From Hirsutella rhossiliensis (taxonomy: Eukaryota; Ascomycota; Sordariomycetes; Hypocreales; Ophiocordycipitaceae): DNA of 64,000 nucleotides. The stretch covers positions 1,736,001 through 1,800,000 of the forward strand of contig NW_025408675.1 in the NCBI RefSeq assembly GCF_020360975.1, in the 5' to 3' direction. Of this stretch, positions 37,682 to 48,681 are shown piece after piece. The notes beneath the pieces are model-generated. The model searched no databases, had not been told where the DNA came from, and was given only the letters and a program-made list of their open reading frames with translations. Position 1 is the stretch's first letter. Each line of letters starts with the position of its first letter. Both the position numbers and the translations under genes were made by a program.

Positions 37682-39114
37682 CTACTTTCTTAGTAAGGAA
37701 AGCTAACCTTTTAAGAGATTCTTTCTTAAGAATAGGTTAGAATTTAAAAATAAATTAACTAAATTTCTCCTTAATAAGCTTAATTATCTAATTCTTTTAA
37801 ACTAGCCTTATAGGCTTAGACGTTATATCTTAAAAGATTCCTTCCTCTTAAAGAAGGTAGAAGGAAATTAAGCTTATTAAAGATTAAGGGTAAAAAGCTA
37901 CCCTTTTTCGTCGAAGAATTTATATAGACCTATTAAGTAATTTTATTATAAAATTCACCCTTCTATATCCCTTTATCCGTTTAATTAATTCGCTAATAAT
38001 AAGGCATTCCCTTTATACCTTTTTAAAGGACTAAAATTATAAGAGTATATTATAGATATTAAAGGAAGTACTAAAGTTAAGGATAGCTAATTTTTATAAG
38101 GGATAGTTAAAAGGTCTTAATAAGTAGTCTTATTAATTTATAGGAAAGATAAATACTAGATTTACTATACTAATAATTTTTCCTTAAATATATAGCTTAA
38201 ATAAAGGCAGTAGCGTTAGTTACTATTTCTTAATAACCTAAATCTTATCTATCTTCTTTTATAATAAGGAGTCCTCCTTAATAGACTATTATATCGTTTC
38301 TTATAGCCTCTTTAAAAGGTTAAATCCTTTACGTTAGTTTTCCTTAAAGACCTATTAGTATTATAATAACTAATAGCCTAAGGATTTATAGGCTAGGTAG
38401 CTATCTTATTTAGTCTTTTATCTCTTTAAGGAATCCTTATTTTAGTTTAAAAGGTCTACTTAAAAACCCCCCTTTTTTACCCCTTATTATTAATTTTAAT
38501 AAGGTTCGATTTTAATTAGTTCCTTAATCTTTTAACTAATAAACTAAAAGGTCTATTAAGGGACTAGTTAGGCCGGTCTAATTAATAAGACTAGGGCTAG
38601 GCCTAGAGTAAGAAGCGGAGCTAGGGCTAGGGCTATAGCTATAATTAATAATAGCGTTAAAGCTCTTAAAGGAGGAGGAGCTAAAAGGGCAATAGCTATA
38701 GTAGTAGTAGTAGTAGCTATAGCTATAAGGGCTATAGTAGCTATAGGGGTAATAGGTCGAGCCGTTTAGGTCGAGTACTAGCTATAAAGGAATAAGACTA
38801 CTTATTATTATACTTAAGTAGCCTCTTTATTTAGTTCCTAGCTAGCTTCTTAAAAGATAGTTAAGTAACTATTATTAATAAGCTTTATTAGTAGAGATAT
38901 ATCCTATAGCTACTAGCTAAAAAAAGCTTTTATTAAGAAGTATTAGTTAGCTTCTATATAGATCTCTTCTTACTTAGCTAGCTATAAAGAAGCTAGTAGG
39001 TTCTTAGTAAAAAAGGCTCCTAAGTATACTATATAAGTCTTCTTAATATAGTTAGTTCTATAGCCCTTTAAGAAGCTATTAAGGTCTTAAGCTTTAAAAG
39101 CTACTACCTAAGAG
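37682..39114 (-). pseudogene. Copia family G, copy G5: gag and N-terminal pol, right half of the split element
   Basis: It is colinear with 46745-48171 of G3 and carries the region between integrase and gag on the minus strand. A (AGT)n-like stretch at 38697-38720 lies in the part that corresponds to a low-complexity gag segment in G3. It continues G4 across the A1 insertion. At 39114 it is interrupted by the LTR of I2; the expected next bases of G3 (48172 onward) do not appear again before the window ends, which fits an I2 insertion extending beyond 64000. Confidence 0.75.
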
Positions 39115-39371
39115 TATAAGGGAATATATATTATAGTATAATTAGTTAAGTAGTAAAGGTAGCTAAAGGTACTATACTATATATATTATATTCTCCTTAT
39201 TATAAAACTAAAGCTTATAAGAAGAGAGATTTCTCCTTTTTTATTAAAGTAGTAAGTAGTCTATAATATATAAGTAAGGTAGGTATAATTCCTTACTAAT
39301 ACCCTATTAATATATTAGTACTATATACCTAAGTGCTTTATTAGCTTATACCTTTTAATAGCGCTCTTATA
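39115..39371 (-). repeat. 3' LTR of I2
   Basis: This is a 257-bp LTR identical in structure to 33751-34007 but inverted. The next bases inward, ATTATCTCCCCTCT, are the complement of the polypurine tract seen in I1. The bases AAGAG (39110-39114) lie outside and are the candidate target duplication. Confidence 0.87.
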
Positions 39372-40795
39372 ATTATCTCCCCTCTTATATAAACGTCTTA
39401 GCTATATCTTTAATATATATTACTTTTACTATACTATATATATTTAGTTAAGAAGAAAGGTAGTTTTAGTTATATATCGCGCGTATATACTTATATAAGT
39501 ATATATTAGTCTATACTCTATAACGTTAATAGTTATTATATTAGTAGTTACCGCTAAGTAACTATTATAGTATTACCTATATATTAGCTATATAACTATA
39601 ATATAAAGAGCGTATATATATATCTCTTACTTTTTTTATTTTCTTTTCTTTTTTAACTCTTCCGCTTATAATTACTATAGAGTTTTATACTTTTTTTTAT
39701 TAATCCTTTATGCCTTTTTATATTACTTTTTATTAATAATTTATTAATAATAATACTTTTTATATTAAAGAAGATAAAGAACTATAACGCTAATTTCCTA
39801 CGCTATATATAGGAGTAGGTAGTAGCGGGTTTACCTTTAAAGTATAAGCGATTAGCTTAGAAGTCTTATAATAACGCTAGTTCCCTTTTAATAAAGAAAG
39901 CTAAAAAAGGTATAAAGGAATCTTAGTCTTAAGAGACTTTTAATCTAAGACCTAATATTAATAAAGGTTATACCTTTATTACCCTACTAAATACCTTAAC
40001 TTTAACTACTAATAAGCTTACCTTTATAGGCTAGGAAACTTATAAGTTTATTACCTTTATTAATAATATTAATACTAGTAAGGAGATTATACTTAAGCGC
40101 TCTTAAGTAAGTACCGATAACCTAGCTACTTTACCTTAATAGGGCGGCTCTAGCTAATAAGAGATTATTACCTAGGCCGCTCTTTAAAATAAGTAGGCTA
40201 ATATTAATAATAAGGCTTAACTAAATAAGGGCTAAGATTATCTTAATACCTAGCTAAACGAGGGCTAAGATAATAATAATAGTAATAATAAAGACGGCCG
40301 CTATTTAACTCCTTTTACCGATAAACCTAAAAACGGTGGCGCTAGAAATAAGGGTACCTAAGCGGCGGTATAAAGTAGTTACGCTCTTATAAAGAAGCGT
40401 ACCTAATCTAAGGCTAAAGCCCGCTTAGTTAGGGCCTAAAGGGTTATCCCTTATAAGCTCTAGTATATATATTATTTTAGGACGGTCGTTAAGGAGTATA
40501 ATATAACTAAGCTTAAGTTTATTAAAGTGCTCTTAATTAGCTATATTTTCTTAGGGGTTTCCTTAACGCGTTATAAGTAGTACTATAAATATACTATAAC
40601 TTATAACTAAGTAAGTTTCCCTTTAACTTTAAATATTATAATTAATAAGCTAATCCTTTTTAAGGCCGCTACTTTTATATTTAGTAACCGGGCTAATATA
40701 GTTACTATTATTAAGTACCTATATAAGCTTAATAAGCTAAAGACTAATAATAAAGATATTAAGGATAATAGCTTAAACGTAAGTATACTTATTTT

Positions 40796-40893
40796 TATCG
40801 GAAAACGCGGTTATTAGTTATATATATTAATTACAGCGCACTTATCGGAGCGCGTTCTACTTTTGCTTGCGTGGCGCAATAGTCTTCGCGACA
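40796..40893 (+). repeat. 5' LTR of TRIM1
   Basis: This is a 98-bp LTR from TATCGGAAAACGCGG to CTTCGCGACA. It differs from the 3' LTR only by C/T and A/G transitions. Confidence 0.9.
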
Positions 40894-40906
40894 GTTATAA
40901 GCCCGG
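40894..40906 (+). promoter_or_regulatory. Primer-binding site of TRIM1
   Basis: GTTATAAGCCCGG follows the 5' LTR without a gap. GTTATGAGCCC, its form before one TG-to-TA change, is complementary to the anticodon loop and 5' stem side of initiator tRNA-Met (anticodon CAU), the half-tRNA primer type known for copia of Drosophila and Ty5 of yeast. The same 13 bases follow the 5' LTR of copia G3. Confidence 0.75.
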
Positions 40907-41081
40907 GAGGGGGTGGCAAACTACCCCCTATAACTTCCGGTGACTACGCGTTGCGGGGCAATACCCGTAGATAGCCGTGTACCCCTCTCTCTCTTAGATT
41001 TCCCTAGGTAATGGGCGCGGTGCTTAGTATTCGACTCCCGCGTCGTGGGCTTAGGTCTATGAATCCCGGCGGAGCTGCGAT

Positions 41082-41094
41082 CCCTAAGGGGGTG
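41082..41094 (+). promoter_or_regulatory. Polypurine tract of TRIM1
   Basis: CCCTAAGGGGGTG ends exactly where the 3' LTR (TGTCGG) begins. The same tract precedes the 3' LTR in copia G3 and in TRIM2. Confidence 0.75.
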
Positions 41095-41192
41095 TGTCGG
41101 AAAACGCGGTTGTTAGTTATATATATTAATTGCAGCGCACCTATCGGAGCGCGTTCTACTTTTGCCTACGTAGCGTAATAGTCTTCGCGATA
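41095..41192 (+). repeat. 3' LTR of TRIM1
   Basis: This is a 98-bp LTR beginning TGTCGGAAAACGCGG and ending CTTCGCGATA, followed by the second ATTTT. Confidence 0.9.
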
Positions 41193-41912
41193 ATTTTTAA
41201 AGAGGCTAATTAGCGCTATCTTACTATTATAATATAGTATTTAGCTAAGGCTTTTAACGCTACTAAGATAGCCTATTATAAGTCTATTAAAACTATAGGT
41301 ATATAAAAGTTTATTATTATAAGTTTTTATCTAACCTTTTTATTAGCGACCGCTTAATAATATACTAAGTTAAGTATACTAACTACTATATACTAATTAA
41401 TAAGCGCTATAAGCTTATTATTTACCTTAACCCCGCGCCTTTATTTAATATCGCTTATATTAGCCTAAAGTACTAAGTCTAAGAATCTTAGTTAAAACTT
41501 TACTTTATTAATAGCGATATAAGCTATACTTCTTAGTAATACGCCTTATTATTTACTAAGGCTAAGGTAAGTACTATACTAATAAAGATAGGTCTTAACG
41601 TAGAGGATAAGGAAAGAGTAAAGGATAGGGTAGTTCTAGTATTTATAAAAGTATTTAGTATAGTAAAAGAGGCGCCTTAACTAGTTCCCGCTATACTAGT
41701 AAAGAAGAAAGGTAGTTAAAAGTAATAGATAGGTCTTATCTTTCTTTTATTTAGTTATAACTATCCTTCTCTCCTTTATCGTTAAGGTCTTAATAGAGTT
41801 ATAGTTTAGTTTTATTTTCCTTAATAATATTTAATAGGTAATATAAATAGTTTTCCCTTATTCTCCTATTTTATTATTTTATATATAGTTATAGGATATT
41901 TAGGTATATTAA

Positions 41913-42169
41913 TATAAGGGAATATATATTACGGTACGATTAGTTAGGTAGTAAAGATAGCTAGAGGTACTACGCTATATATATTATATTCTCCTTATTA
42001 TAAGACTAAAGCTTACGAGAAGGGGGATTTCTCTTCTTCCGTTAAAATAGTAAGTAGTTTATAATATACGAGTAAGGTAAGCACGATTCCCTGCTAATAC
42101 CCTACCGATATATTAGTACTACGTACCTAAGTACTTTATTAGCCCGTACCTCTTAGTAGCGCTCTTATA
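41913..42169 (-). repeat. Solo LTR of family I inside I2
   Basis: This is a complete 257-bp LTR. The flanks are ATTAA (41908-41912) and ACTAA (42170-42174), one C/T transition apart. The I1 copy of the same place (31606-31620) lacks the LTR, so it is an independent insertion of family I into one of its own members, later reduced to a solo LTR. Confidence 0.86.
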
Positions 42170-42174
42170 ACTAA

Positions 42175-42962
42175 TACGTTAATAAGTTAGTAGCGATTTA
42201 ATAGGGATCTATTACTAATTTAATAGCGTCTCCTTACGCTAGTAGGTTTCCTTACCTTACTTAGTCTTATACCTCTTTTCCTTAGTTAAGTAATTAGTAT
42301 ATTCTTTAATAAGGTCTTAGCTATTATCTATATCTTTAGTATTAACTTATTAGTTATACTTAGCTAGCTATCCTTTTTATTTAATAAAGAAAAAGGTATC
42401 GCCCTTAAATCTCTTTTAGTCTTTAATCTCTTAGACTTTTTATTTACCTTTATTATCCTCTAAGTTTAATATTAGTAGGGTTTCGCTATCTTTATAAGTA
42501 CCTTTACGCTCCTTTTATAGCTCTAAGAGACTAATATAGAAAACGTTATAAAGGTATAAGTACTTTTTAAGGAGTATAAAATAATATACTTACTTTTTAA
42601 TAGCTTATAAGACCTAAAATAGCTTAATATACTTAGGTAAGAGTTTTTATTTTTTATCTTTAAAGCGTAAGTTCTTTATTAATAATACTATAAGGTCTCT
42701 TACTTTTAGTATAAGTAGTTAATACCTTAAATTATAGTATTTTACTTACGATTTAATAGCCTTTCCTTAGTATTCTATAAGCTTCTTTTATAGCTCTTAT
42801 AGCCTAGTAACTCTTACTCTTACTTTAAGTACCCCCCTTTAAATAATATCGTCCTTAATATTAATATAGAAGTTTAGTTAATAACCTATTAACGCTTTAT
42901 TAAGTAATAACTTAGTTATCGCGTTCTTTATATTATTATATATAAATTAAGTAATATTTAAG
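42175..42962 (-). pseudogene. I2 integrase C-terminal part and chromodomain
   Basis: This is the reverse complement of about 30840-31615 in I1. The chromodomain lies at about 42290-42460 on the minus strand and the integrase C-terminal region reaches to 42962, where copia G3 begins. The continuation is at 49160. Confidence 0.8.
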
Positions 42963-43440
42963 TCTTATAAAGAGAGATATAAAAAGTATATAAAAAATTT
43001 TCGAAGGTAAAATTAAAAGTAAGGGGTCGGATAAGTAGGGCAAAGAGATTTAATTCTTATAGGAGCAGTAATAAAAGTAAGGGAGTAATTATTATATTAT
43101 ATTAATTATCCTTTATTCCTCTATCTAACGCCCCTCTTTATACCTATCTAAAGTCTTAATTAATAAAGAAGATCTTACTTAAAGAAGCTACTAATATCCT
43201 TTTAACTACTAAGCTTTTTACTAGTTTTTTCCCCCTTTTTTTAGCCGTTACCGGTATATCCGTCTTATCTTTCGCTACCTTTATAGGAAGCTATCGCTAC
43301 TTTTACTTCCCCTTATACCCCTACCCTCCTTTCTATACCTCTTTTTAGCTCCTTCTTTAAAACTTATTTTTTAGCTTCCTAGGTCCCTTATACTAAGGGA
43401 TATCTCTAAGAACTATAAAATTAAGCTATACTTCGCGATA
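42963..43440 (-). repeat. 3' LTR of copia G3
   Basis: This is a 478-bp LTR. In element orientation it starts TATCGCGAAG at 43440 and ends CTCTTTATAAGA at 42963. Confidence 0.88.
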
Positions 43441-43452
43441 TACCCCCTTAGC
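43441..43452 (-). promoter_or_regulatory. Polypurine tract of copia G3
   Basis: Read on the minus strand, GCTAAGGGGGTA directly precedes the 3' LTR. It is nearly identical to the tracts of TRIM1 and TRIM2. Confidence 0.75.
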
Positions 43453-43899
43453 TATAGCCTGCCCCTTAAGGGTATAGCTAATATAGCTTTAGGTTAGTAA
43501 ACGTATAGAGGAGGTTCTTAGCTCTATACTTCTCCCTTTACTCGAGGAAAGTAAGGGCCCTTTTAGGTCCCTAGGCTCTTTTAGACCTACTTAAGGAATA
43601 AGGGCCTAAAGAGGGGAAAGTCCTATAAGAAAGGGGGCCTTCTTAGAAGGGAAAAACCTAATTAAATAAGGGGCCCTCTAAAGGGAAAAACCTCTTCCTT
43701 TTCTTTAGCTATAGACGTTACCTTTTCGTACGAGCTATTAGCTCCTCTCGTAGACTCTTAAGGCGGGCCTCTAAGGATAGCTTTTCCTAAACGTCTTCTA
43801 GCCTAATTTACTATAAAAAGATAGCTAGCTTCTACTTTAGTAAGGGCTTTATAAGACCGTTAGCTTTTATCGATGCTATTAAAACCTAATAGATAGAAA

Positions 43900-46740
43900 T
43901 AAGTCCCCTTTAGACCTCTTAGCGTAACTAATACTAATAGATATTAATATACTATAGCTAGGTCGATAGTTTACTATTTTCCTCTATAAGAATCTATATA
44001 GTCTATATATTATTATATTTTATAGCTAACGGGGACGGAATTTATAGTTATAAAGAAATAAGTAGCCGGCTAAGGAAAATCGCTTCCTTTAACGCTTTTA
44101 AAAGAGCTAGTAGCTTTGCCTCTATGCTTAATATAGTAACGGTAGCTTACTTCGAAGCTCTCTAAGTAATATTTCCTCTAAAAAGGGATATAATATACCC
44201 CTATAAGCTCTTTCTATCTAAGGAATTATCTATAAAAGACGAATCGCTTAAATAAAGGAAGATTTCGGTAGCTAATTTCTTCTTTTCCTACCCTCTTAGG
44301 CGTAGACTATATAATCTTATTAAATAGAGATAAATAATAGCTCGGTCTACTACTTCTTAGTGCCTAGGGCTAGGATTCTAGTTATGCCTAGCTAGCTAAG
44401 AGACCGTAAAAGAGATATCCGGTTTAGTAAAAATAGCTAAAAAAAAGCAAGGAGCCTACCTTCTATTAATATTAGTATTTCTCTTACTCCCTAGCTTAAA
44501 AGGACGGATTAGGTAAAAGCTCTTTATTTAATATAGGCGTAGAGGGAAGCTTCTTTTTAAGGGAATTAAGGAGGAATTTATAAGCGACCTTATCGATATA
44601 GGCGTCCTAGGTAAGCTAGATAGTCCGTTAAGACCTATTTTAAAGGATTTATATCCCTAGGAACTACTTTAGCTCCCTTAGCTTAGTTATCTTATACCTT
44701 TATTATAGGCCTTATATAGCCTCCTTAGTAGTAGCCTCTTCCTCTTTTAGGTAGGCCTAGATAATATCGTCGACGTAGAAGAAGACTATGGTTTTACCCT
44801 TCTATATTATATACGGTTCCTAAGGGACTTTCTTAAAGACTAAGGCTTTAAGGGAACCTATTAAATGCTATTACTAAAGAAGGGGTAATCTTTGTAGTCC
44901 GTATAAAGCTTTCCTAAGCTATAGAACCTTTCCTAGCTATTATAAGCCTAGTAGAAGTCGTATATAAATAACTTCTTTTTCCTTAAGTAGGTAGTTAATA
45001 AAGGCGTTAACTATATCTATCTAATCGAGCTCGAGGTCGAATTCTACTACTATAGCTATAAGGGTCTAAAAAGATATCCCTACTAAGGTAGTTGCCTTAG
45101 TAGGAAGATCCCCTTTTTCTTACTAGTTCCTATAGATAACTAGCTAGGCTTTATATTTTTAAAGGAAGCTATGTTTATTAGTCTTATAGATAAAGATCTA
45201 CTTATAGCTAAAGACCTATTTTCCTCTTACTTTTTCCTTTAGGACCTCTTTAAAAGACCTTATCTCTTTATATAAAGCTAGGTAGTCTTTCTAGGCCTAG
45301 AAAAACTAGTCTCTATAAGGGTATCTTTCTAGCTGCTTTTAGTTTGCTAGTAGGTCTAGGAGGTCTCTTTTATATACCTTCCTTACTAATAGTAGCTTAA
45401 AAAGCCGGCCTGCTTCCTTTGCTTCTCGAAGTAAGGATAAAAAGGCAGCTTAGTAATCCTTTAAGAGAGGTGCCTTTCCTACCCCCTTAAGGGTCGAGAT
45501 AGGAAGACTAATAAAGAAAGCTGCTTCTAGATCTTTATCTTTTATAGGAGGAGGCATAGGGAGGTAAGCGTATTCTAGCTCTACCGCTTTCCTATATTCT
45601 CCTTTATTATCTAGATTATCTAATCTAGTAGCTTCCTCTTCTTTTTCTTCCTTAAAGTCGGCGTTATCCTTAACTACTTCGACGTTAGTTTATTCTTCTA
45701 TTTCCTTATCTAGGACCTCTTCTTAAGACTATTAAGAAGGGCGGATTTAAATCTTCTAAATTAGCTAACGTTATAAGAGTAAGAGGGGCTATTAATCCCT
45801 CTTTCCGTTAAAGAAGCTAGATTCGTCGAAAATTATATCCCTAGTTAGAATAACCTTCTATAAAAGAGGAATCTAAATTCGAAGATATTTATAGAATTAT
45901 AACTAATAAGGTAACTAATAAAGGCTCTAAGATTAAGCTTTCTTTTCTTTTTCCTTTTTAGCTATATATCGGTAGTTATAGCGTATACCTTATAGCTATA
46001 GGTACGAAGGTAGGCTAGTAAGGCCCTTTTCTTCGTAAAGAGCTTAAGGGGGGATTTCTAGTCTATTCCTTAGTTTAGTTCCTTAGGGTCCTTAGGGTCC
46101 CTAGGGGTCCGGTTTTAAAGGTAATAGGCGGTCTTAATAACTTCCCTTTAAAGGTCGTATAAAAGCTTTATAGTAAGTCTTATTATACGGGCCCTTTCTA
46201 TTATAGTACCCCCTAATCCTTCTACCCTTCCGTTTTAGGCCTAGGTATTTAGTACTAATAGGAGGGGTAAAATGCCCCTTTTTCGAAGCTAATTTAAGAT
46301 ATCCTTTATAAATAGTTCTCTATTAGACCGTATCTTCTTTACCTTATAGCTAAAGTAGGATTTTATTTAGTTAATAAAGTCTTAGAGGGTAGACTAGTTA
46401 TACTTACTTAGGAAGGTCTATAAGAAATAGGGGAAATTTATCCTTAAAAAAGCGTCTATAAAAATCATTACCCTAATAAAGCTTTCTTAATTCCTAGAGA
46501 TATTAGTCTAGTCGACCTAAATTTCCTTATATAGCTAGTCTAGCCGTAAAGGGGTTCGTTTAGAAATTCGTCTCTTAGTCTTTCCTTAGCTATAGTATTT
46601 ATATTCGACGGTCTTTAGGCCCCTTATTTATACGCCTTATTATTAGCCTAGCTTATATAAAGCTAGGGGGCCTAGGTAACTAAGTTATAGGTGCTAAAGA
46701 AGACCGTCCCCTTAGGCTGCTAGAAGAGGGTCCTTAGAAC
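43900..46740 (-). pseudogene. copia pol of G3: integrase, reverse transcriptase, RNase H
   Basis: Integrase is at about 46740-46150, with the copia hallmark NGRVE-LGGTIIE at about 46245-46195. Reverse transcriptase is at about 45250-44700. Its KALYGL motif is near 44910 (AKALYGL type) and the catalytic FFYVDDII at about 44785-44762 is intact. RNase H and the preceding ARPDISFTV-type segment (here KPDISFTV) are at about 44440-43950. Integrase preceding RT is the copia arrangement. Numerous TAA/TAG stops make it a pseudogene. Codons without CA/TG, such as the catalytic Asp codons GAC/GAT after C, escaped. Confidence 0.82.
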
Positions 46741-48668
46741 CTATCCTCCTAGTAGGGAAAGCTAACTTCTTAAGAGATTCCTTCCTAAGGATAGGTCGGA
46801 ATTCGAGAATAAATTAACTAAATTTCTCCTCGATAAGCCTAATAGTTTAATTCTTTTAGACTAGCCTTATAGGCTTAAACGTAGTATCCTAGAAGATTCC
46901 TTTCTATCGAAGAAAGTAGAAGGAAATTAGGCTTATTAAAAATCGAGGGCAAAAAGCTACCCCTTTTCGTCGAAGAATTTATATAGACCTATTAGGTAAT
47001 TTCATCGTAAAATTCGCCCTTCTATATCCCTCTATCTATACGGTTAATTCCTTAGTAATAAGGTATTCCCTCTATGCCTTCTTAAAGGACTAGAATTATA
47101 AGAGTATATTATAAATATTAAGGGAAGTACTAGAGTTAAGGATAGCTGATTTTTATAGGGGATAATCGGAGGGCTTTAATGGTTAGTCTTAGCCTTATTA
47201 ATCCGTAAGGAAGATAAAGGCCGGATTTACTATACTAACGATTTTTCCTTAAATTTACGGCTTAAATAAGGGCAGCGGCGTTATTAGTTACTATTTCTTA
47301 ATAACCTAAATTTCGTCTATCTTCTTCTATAATAAGGGGTCCTCCTTAAGAGACTATTATACTATTTCTTATAGCCTCTTTAAAGGGTTAACTCCTTTAG
47401 GTCGGTTTTCCTTAAAGACCTACTAATAGTCTTCTAGCCGATAGGGCTTTTTATATACTTAGTAGGTAGGTCGATTCCTCCTTATACGTTATTTCTTTAA
47501 GGAATCCTTGTCTTAGTCTAAAAGGTCTACTTAAAAAACCCCCCTTTTTACTCCTTCTTACTAATATTAACGAGGTTCGATTTCGACTAGTTCCCTGATT
47601 TTTCTACTAATAAACTAAAAGGACTATTAAGGGACTAATCGGGCCGGTCTAACTAACGGGACCGGGGCCGGGCCCAGAGTAAGAGGCGGAGCCGGGACCG
47701 GGCCTAGGGCAGCCGTTAAAGAAGGTATTAATGCTCTCGATAAAAGAGGAGCCGAAGAAGTAATAGCCGTAGTAGTAGTAGCGGGGGCCGTAGTAATAGG
47801 GGCTATAGGTCGAACTATCTAGGTCGAGTACTAGCTACGAAGGAATAAGACTACTTACTACTATACTCTAGCAGCCTCTTTATTTAGTTCCCGGCTAGCC
47901 TCTTAAAAGATAGTTAAGTAACTGTTACTAATAGGCTTTATTAGTAGAGATATATCCTATAGCTACTAGCTAGAAAGAGCTTCTATAAGGAAGTATTAGT
48001 TAGCTTCCTCGAGGATTTCTTCCTACTTAGCTAGCTACGAAGAAGCTAGTAGGTTCCTAGTAGAAAAGGCTCCTAGGTAGGCTATATAGGTCTTCCTAAT
48101 ACGGTTAGTTATATAGCCCCTCGAGGGAGCTATTAAGGTCTCGAGCTTTAAAAGCTACTACCTAAGAGTCTCTTCCTCTTAAAGAGAGATTAGCTTTACG
48201 GTACTAATAGATTCCGTTATTACTATATAAGTAGTAGTTAGTAGCTTTATCTTATAAAAGTATTCCTTTCGGTGACTCTTATAGTCGCCTAAGGTAGTAG
48301 AAAAAGCTCTCTACTATATAGAGGTTAGCTTAAAGAAGAGGGTAGCTCCCTTTATAAAGTCTATTGCCCTAGGATAAAAAGGGAGCTCGAGAGGGTCCTA
48401 CTTATTAAAGAAGACTAAATTATAGATAGTTCTATCTATATAAGCCCGTAGCTCCTTTACCGACTTATCCTAATCTTAGGGCTCTATAAGAATCGTCCTA
48501 TAGACTATAAGGATAGTAGAGTCGTTTTTCGATATTATTATAGAGAGAGGGGGGGTAGAAAAGTTAGTTAAAATCGGCTTTTCTAGTAAGAGGGGTAATA
48601 GGAAGCTATAAGGGATATAAGAAAGGTGCCTTTTATAGTAGCTAGAAGGTATAGGAATTCTATTCCTT
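46741..48668 (-). pseudogene. copia gag and protease region of G3
   Basis: This minus-strand region lies between the primer-binding site and integrase. About 47640-47830 is Gly/Arg/Pro-rich by codon (CGGGCC, GGGCCG repeats) with a run of GTA/AGT triplets near 47770-47790, fitting the linker of a copia gag. The segment 48170-48668 should hold the gag start. G5 (37682-39114) covers the left part of it. I cannot point to a secure protease active site. Confidence 0.55.
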
Positions 48669-48681
48669 CCGGGCTTATAAC
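48669..48681 (-). promoter_or_regulatory. Primer-binding site of copia G3
   Basis: Read on the minus strand, GTTATAAGCCCGG follows the 5' LTR without a gap. It is identical to the TRIM1 site and fits half-tRNA priming by initiator tRNA-Met after one RIP-type change. Confidence 0.75.

Larger units (their letters stand above)
40796..41192 (+). mobile_element. TRIM1: 397-bp miniature LTR element, nearly free of RIP
   Basis: Two 98-bp LTRs flank 201 bp. The ends are T(A/G)TCGG and GCGA(C/T)A, and a perfect ATTTT duplication flanks the unit (40791-40795 and 41193-41197). The paralogous site in I1 (32327-32331) is empty, which proves insertion. A primer-binding site and polypurine tract are present and there is no coding capacity. 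CA and TG are frequent here, unlike anywhere around it, so it is young or too short to trigger RIP. It shares its priming sites with copia G and TRIM2. Confidence 0.9.
39750..41600 (+). pseudogene. Antisense frame of element I, copy in I2, interrupted by TRIM1
   Basis: A plus-strand frame, opposite to I2 pol, runs from about 39750 for at least 1.4 kb of its own sequence. It begins near KKIKNYNANFLRYI, has a Ser/Thr-rich and then Asn/Asp-rich middle (for example DNNNSNNKDGR at about 40270-40300), a basic stretch KKRT-SKAKARLVRA (about 40395-40435) and a hydrophobic C-terminal half. All internal stops are TAA or TAG. TRIM1 (40796-41192) with its ATTTT duplication interrupts it. The inverted copy is at 31860-33375. 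I do not recognise a domain; a DNA- or RNA-binding role is only suggested by the basic stretch. Confidence 0.52.

Noticed and set aside
40796..41192. A small host gene or structured non-coding RNA, because of its normal base composition
   Set aside because: The 98-bp direct repeats, primer site, polypurine tract, 5-bp duplication and the empty paralogous site show an LTR element.
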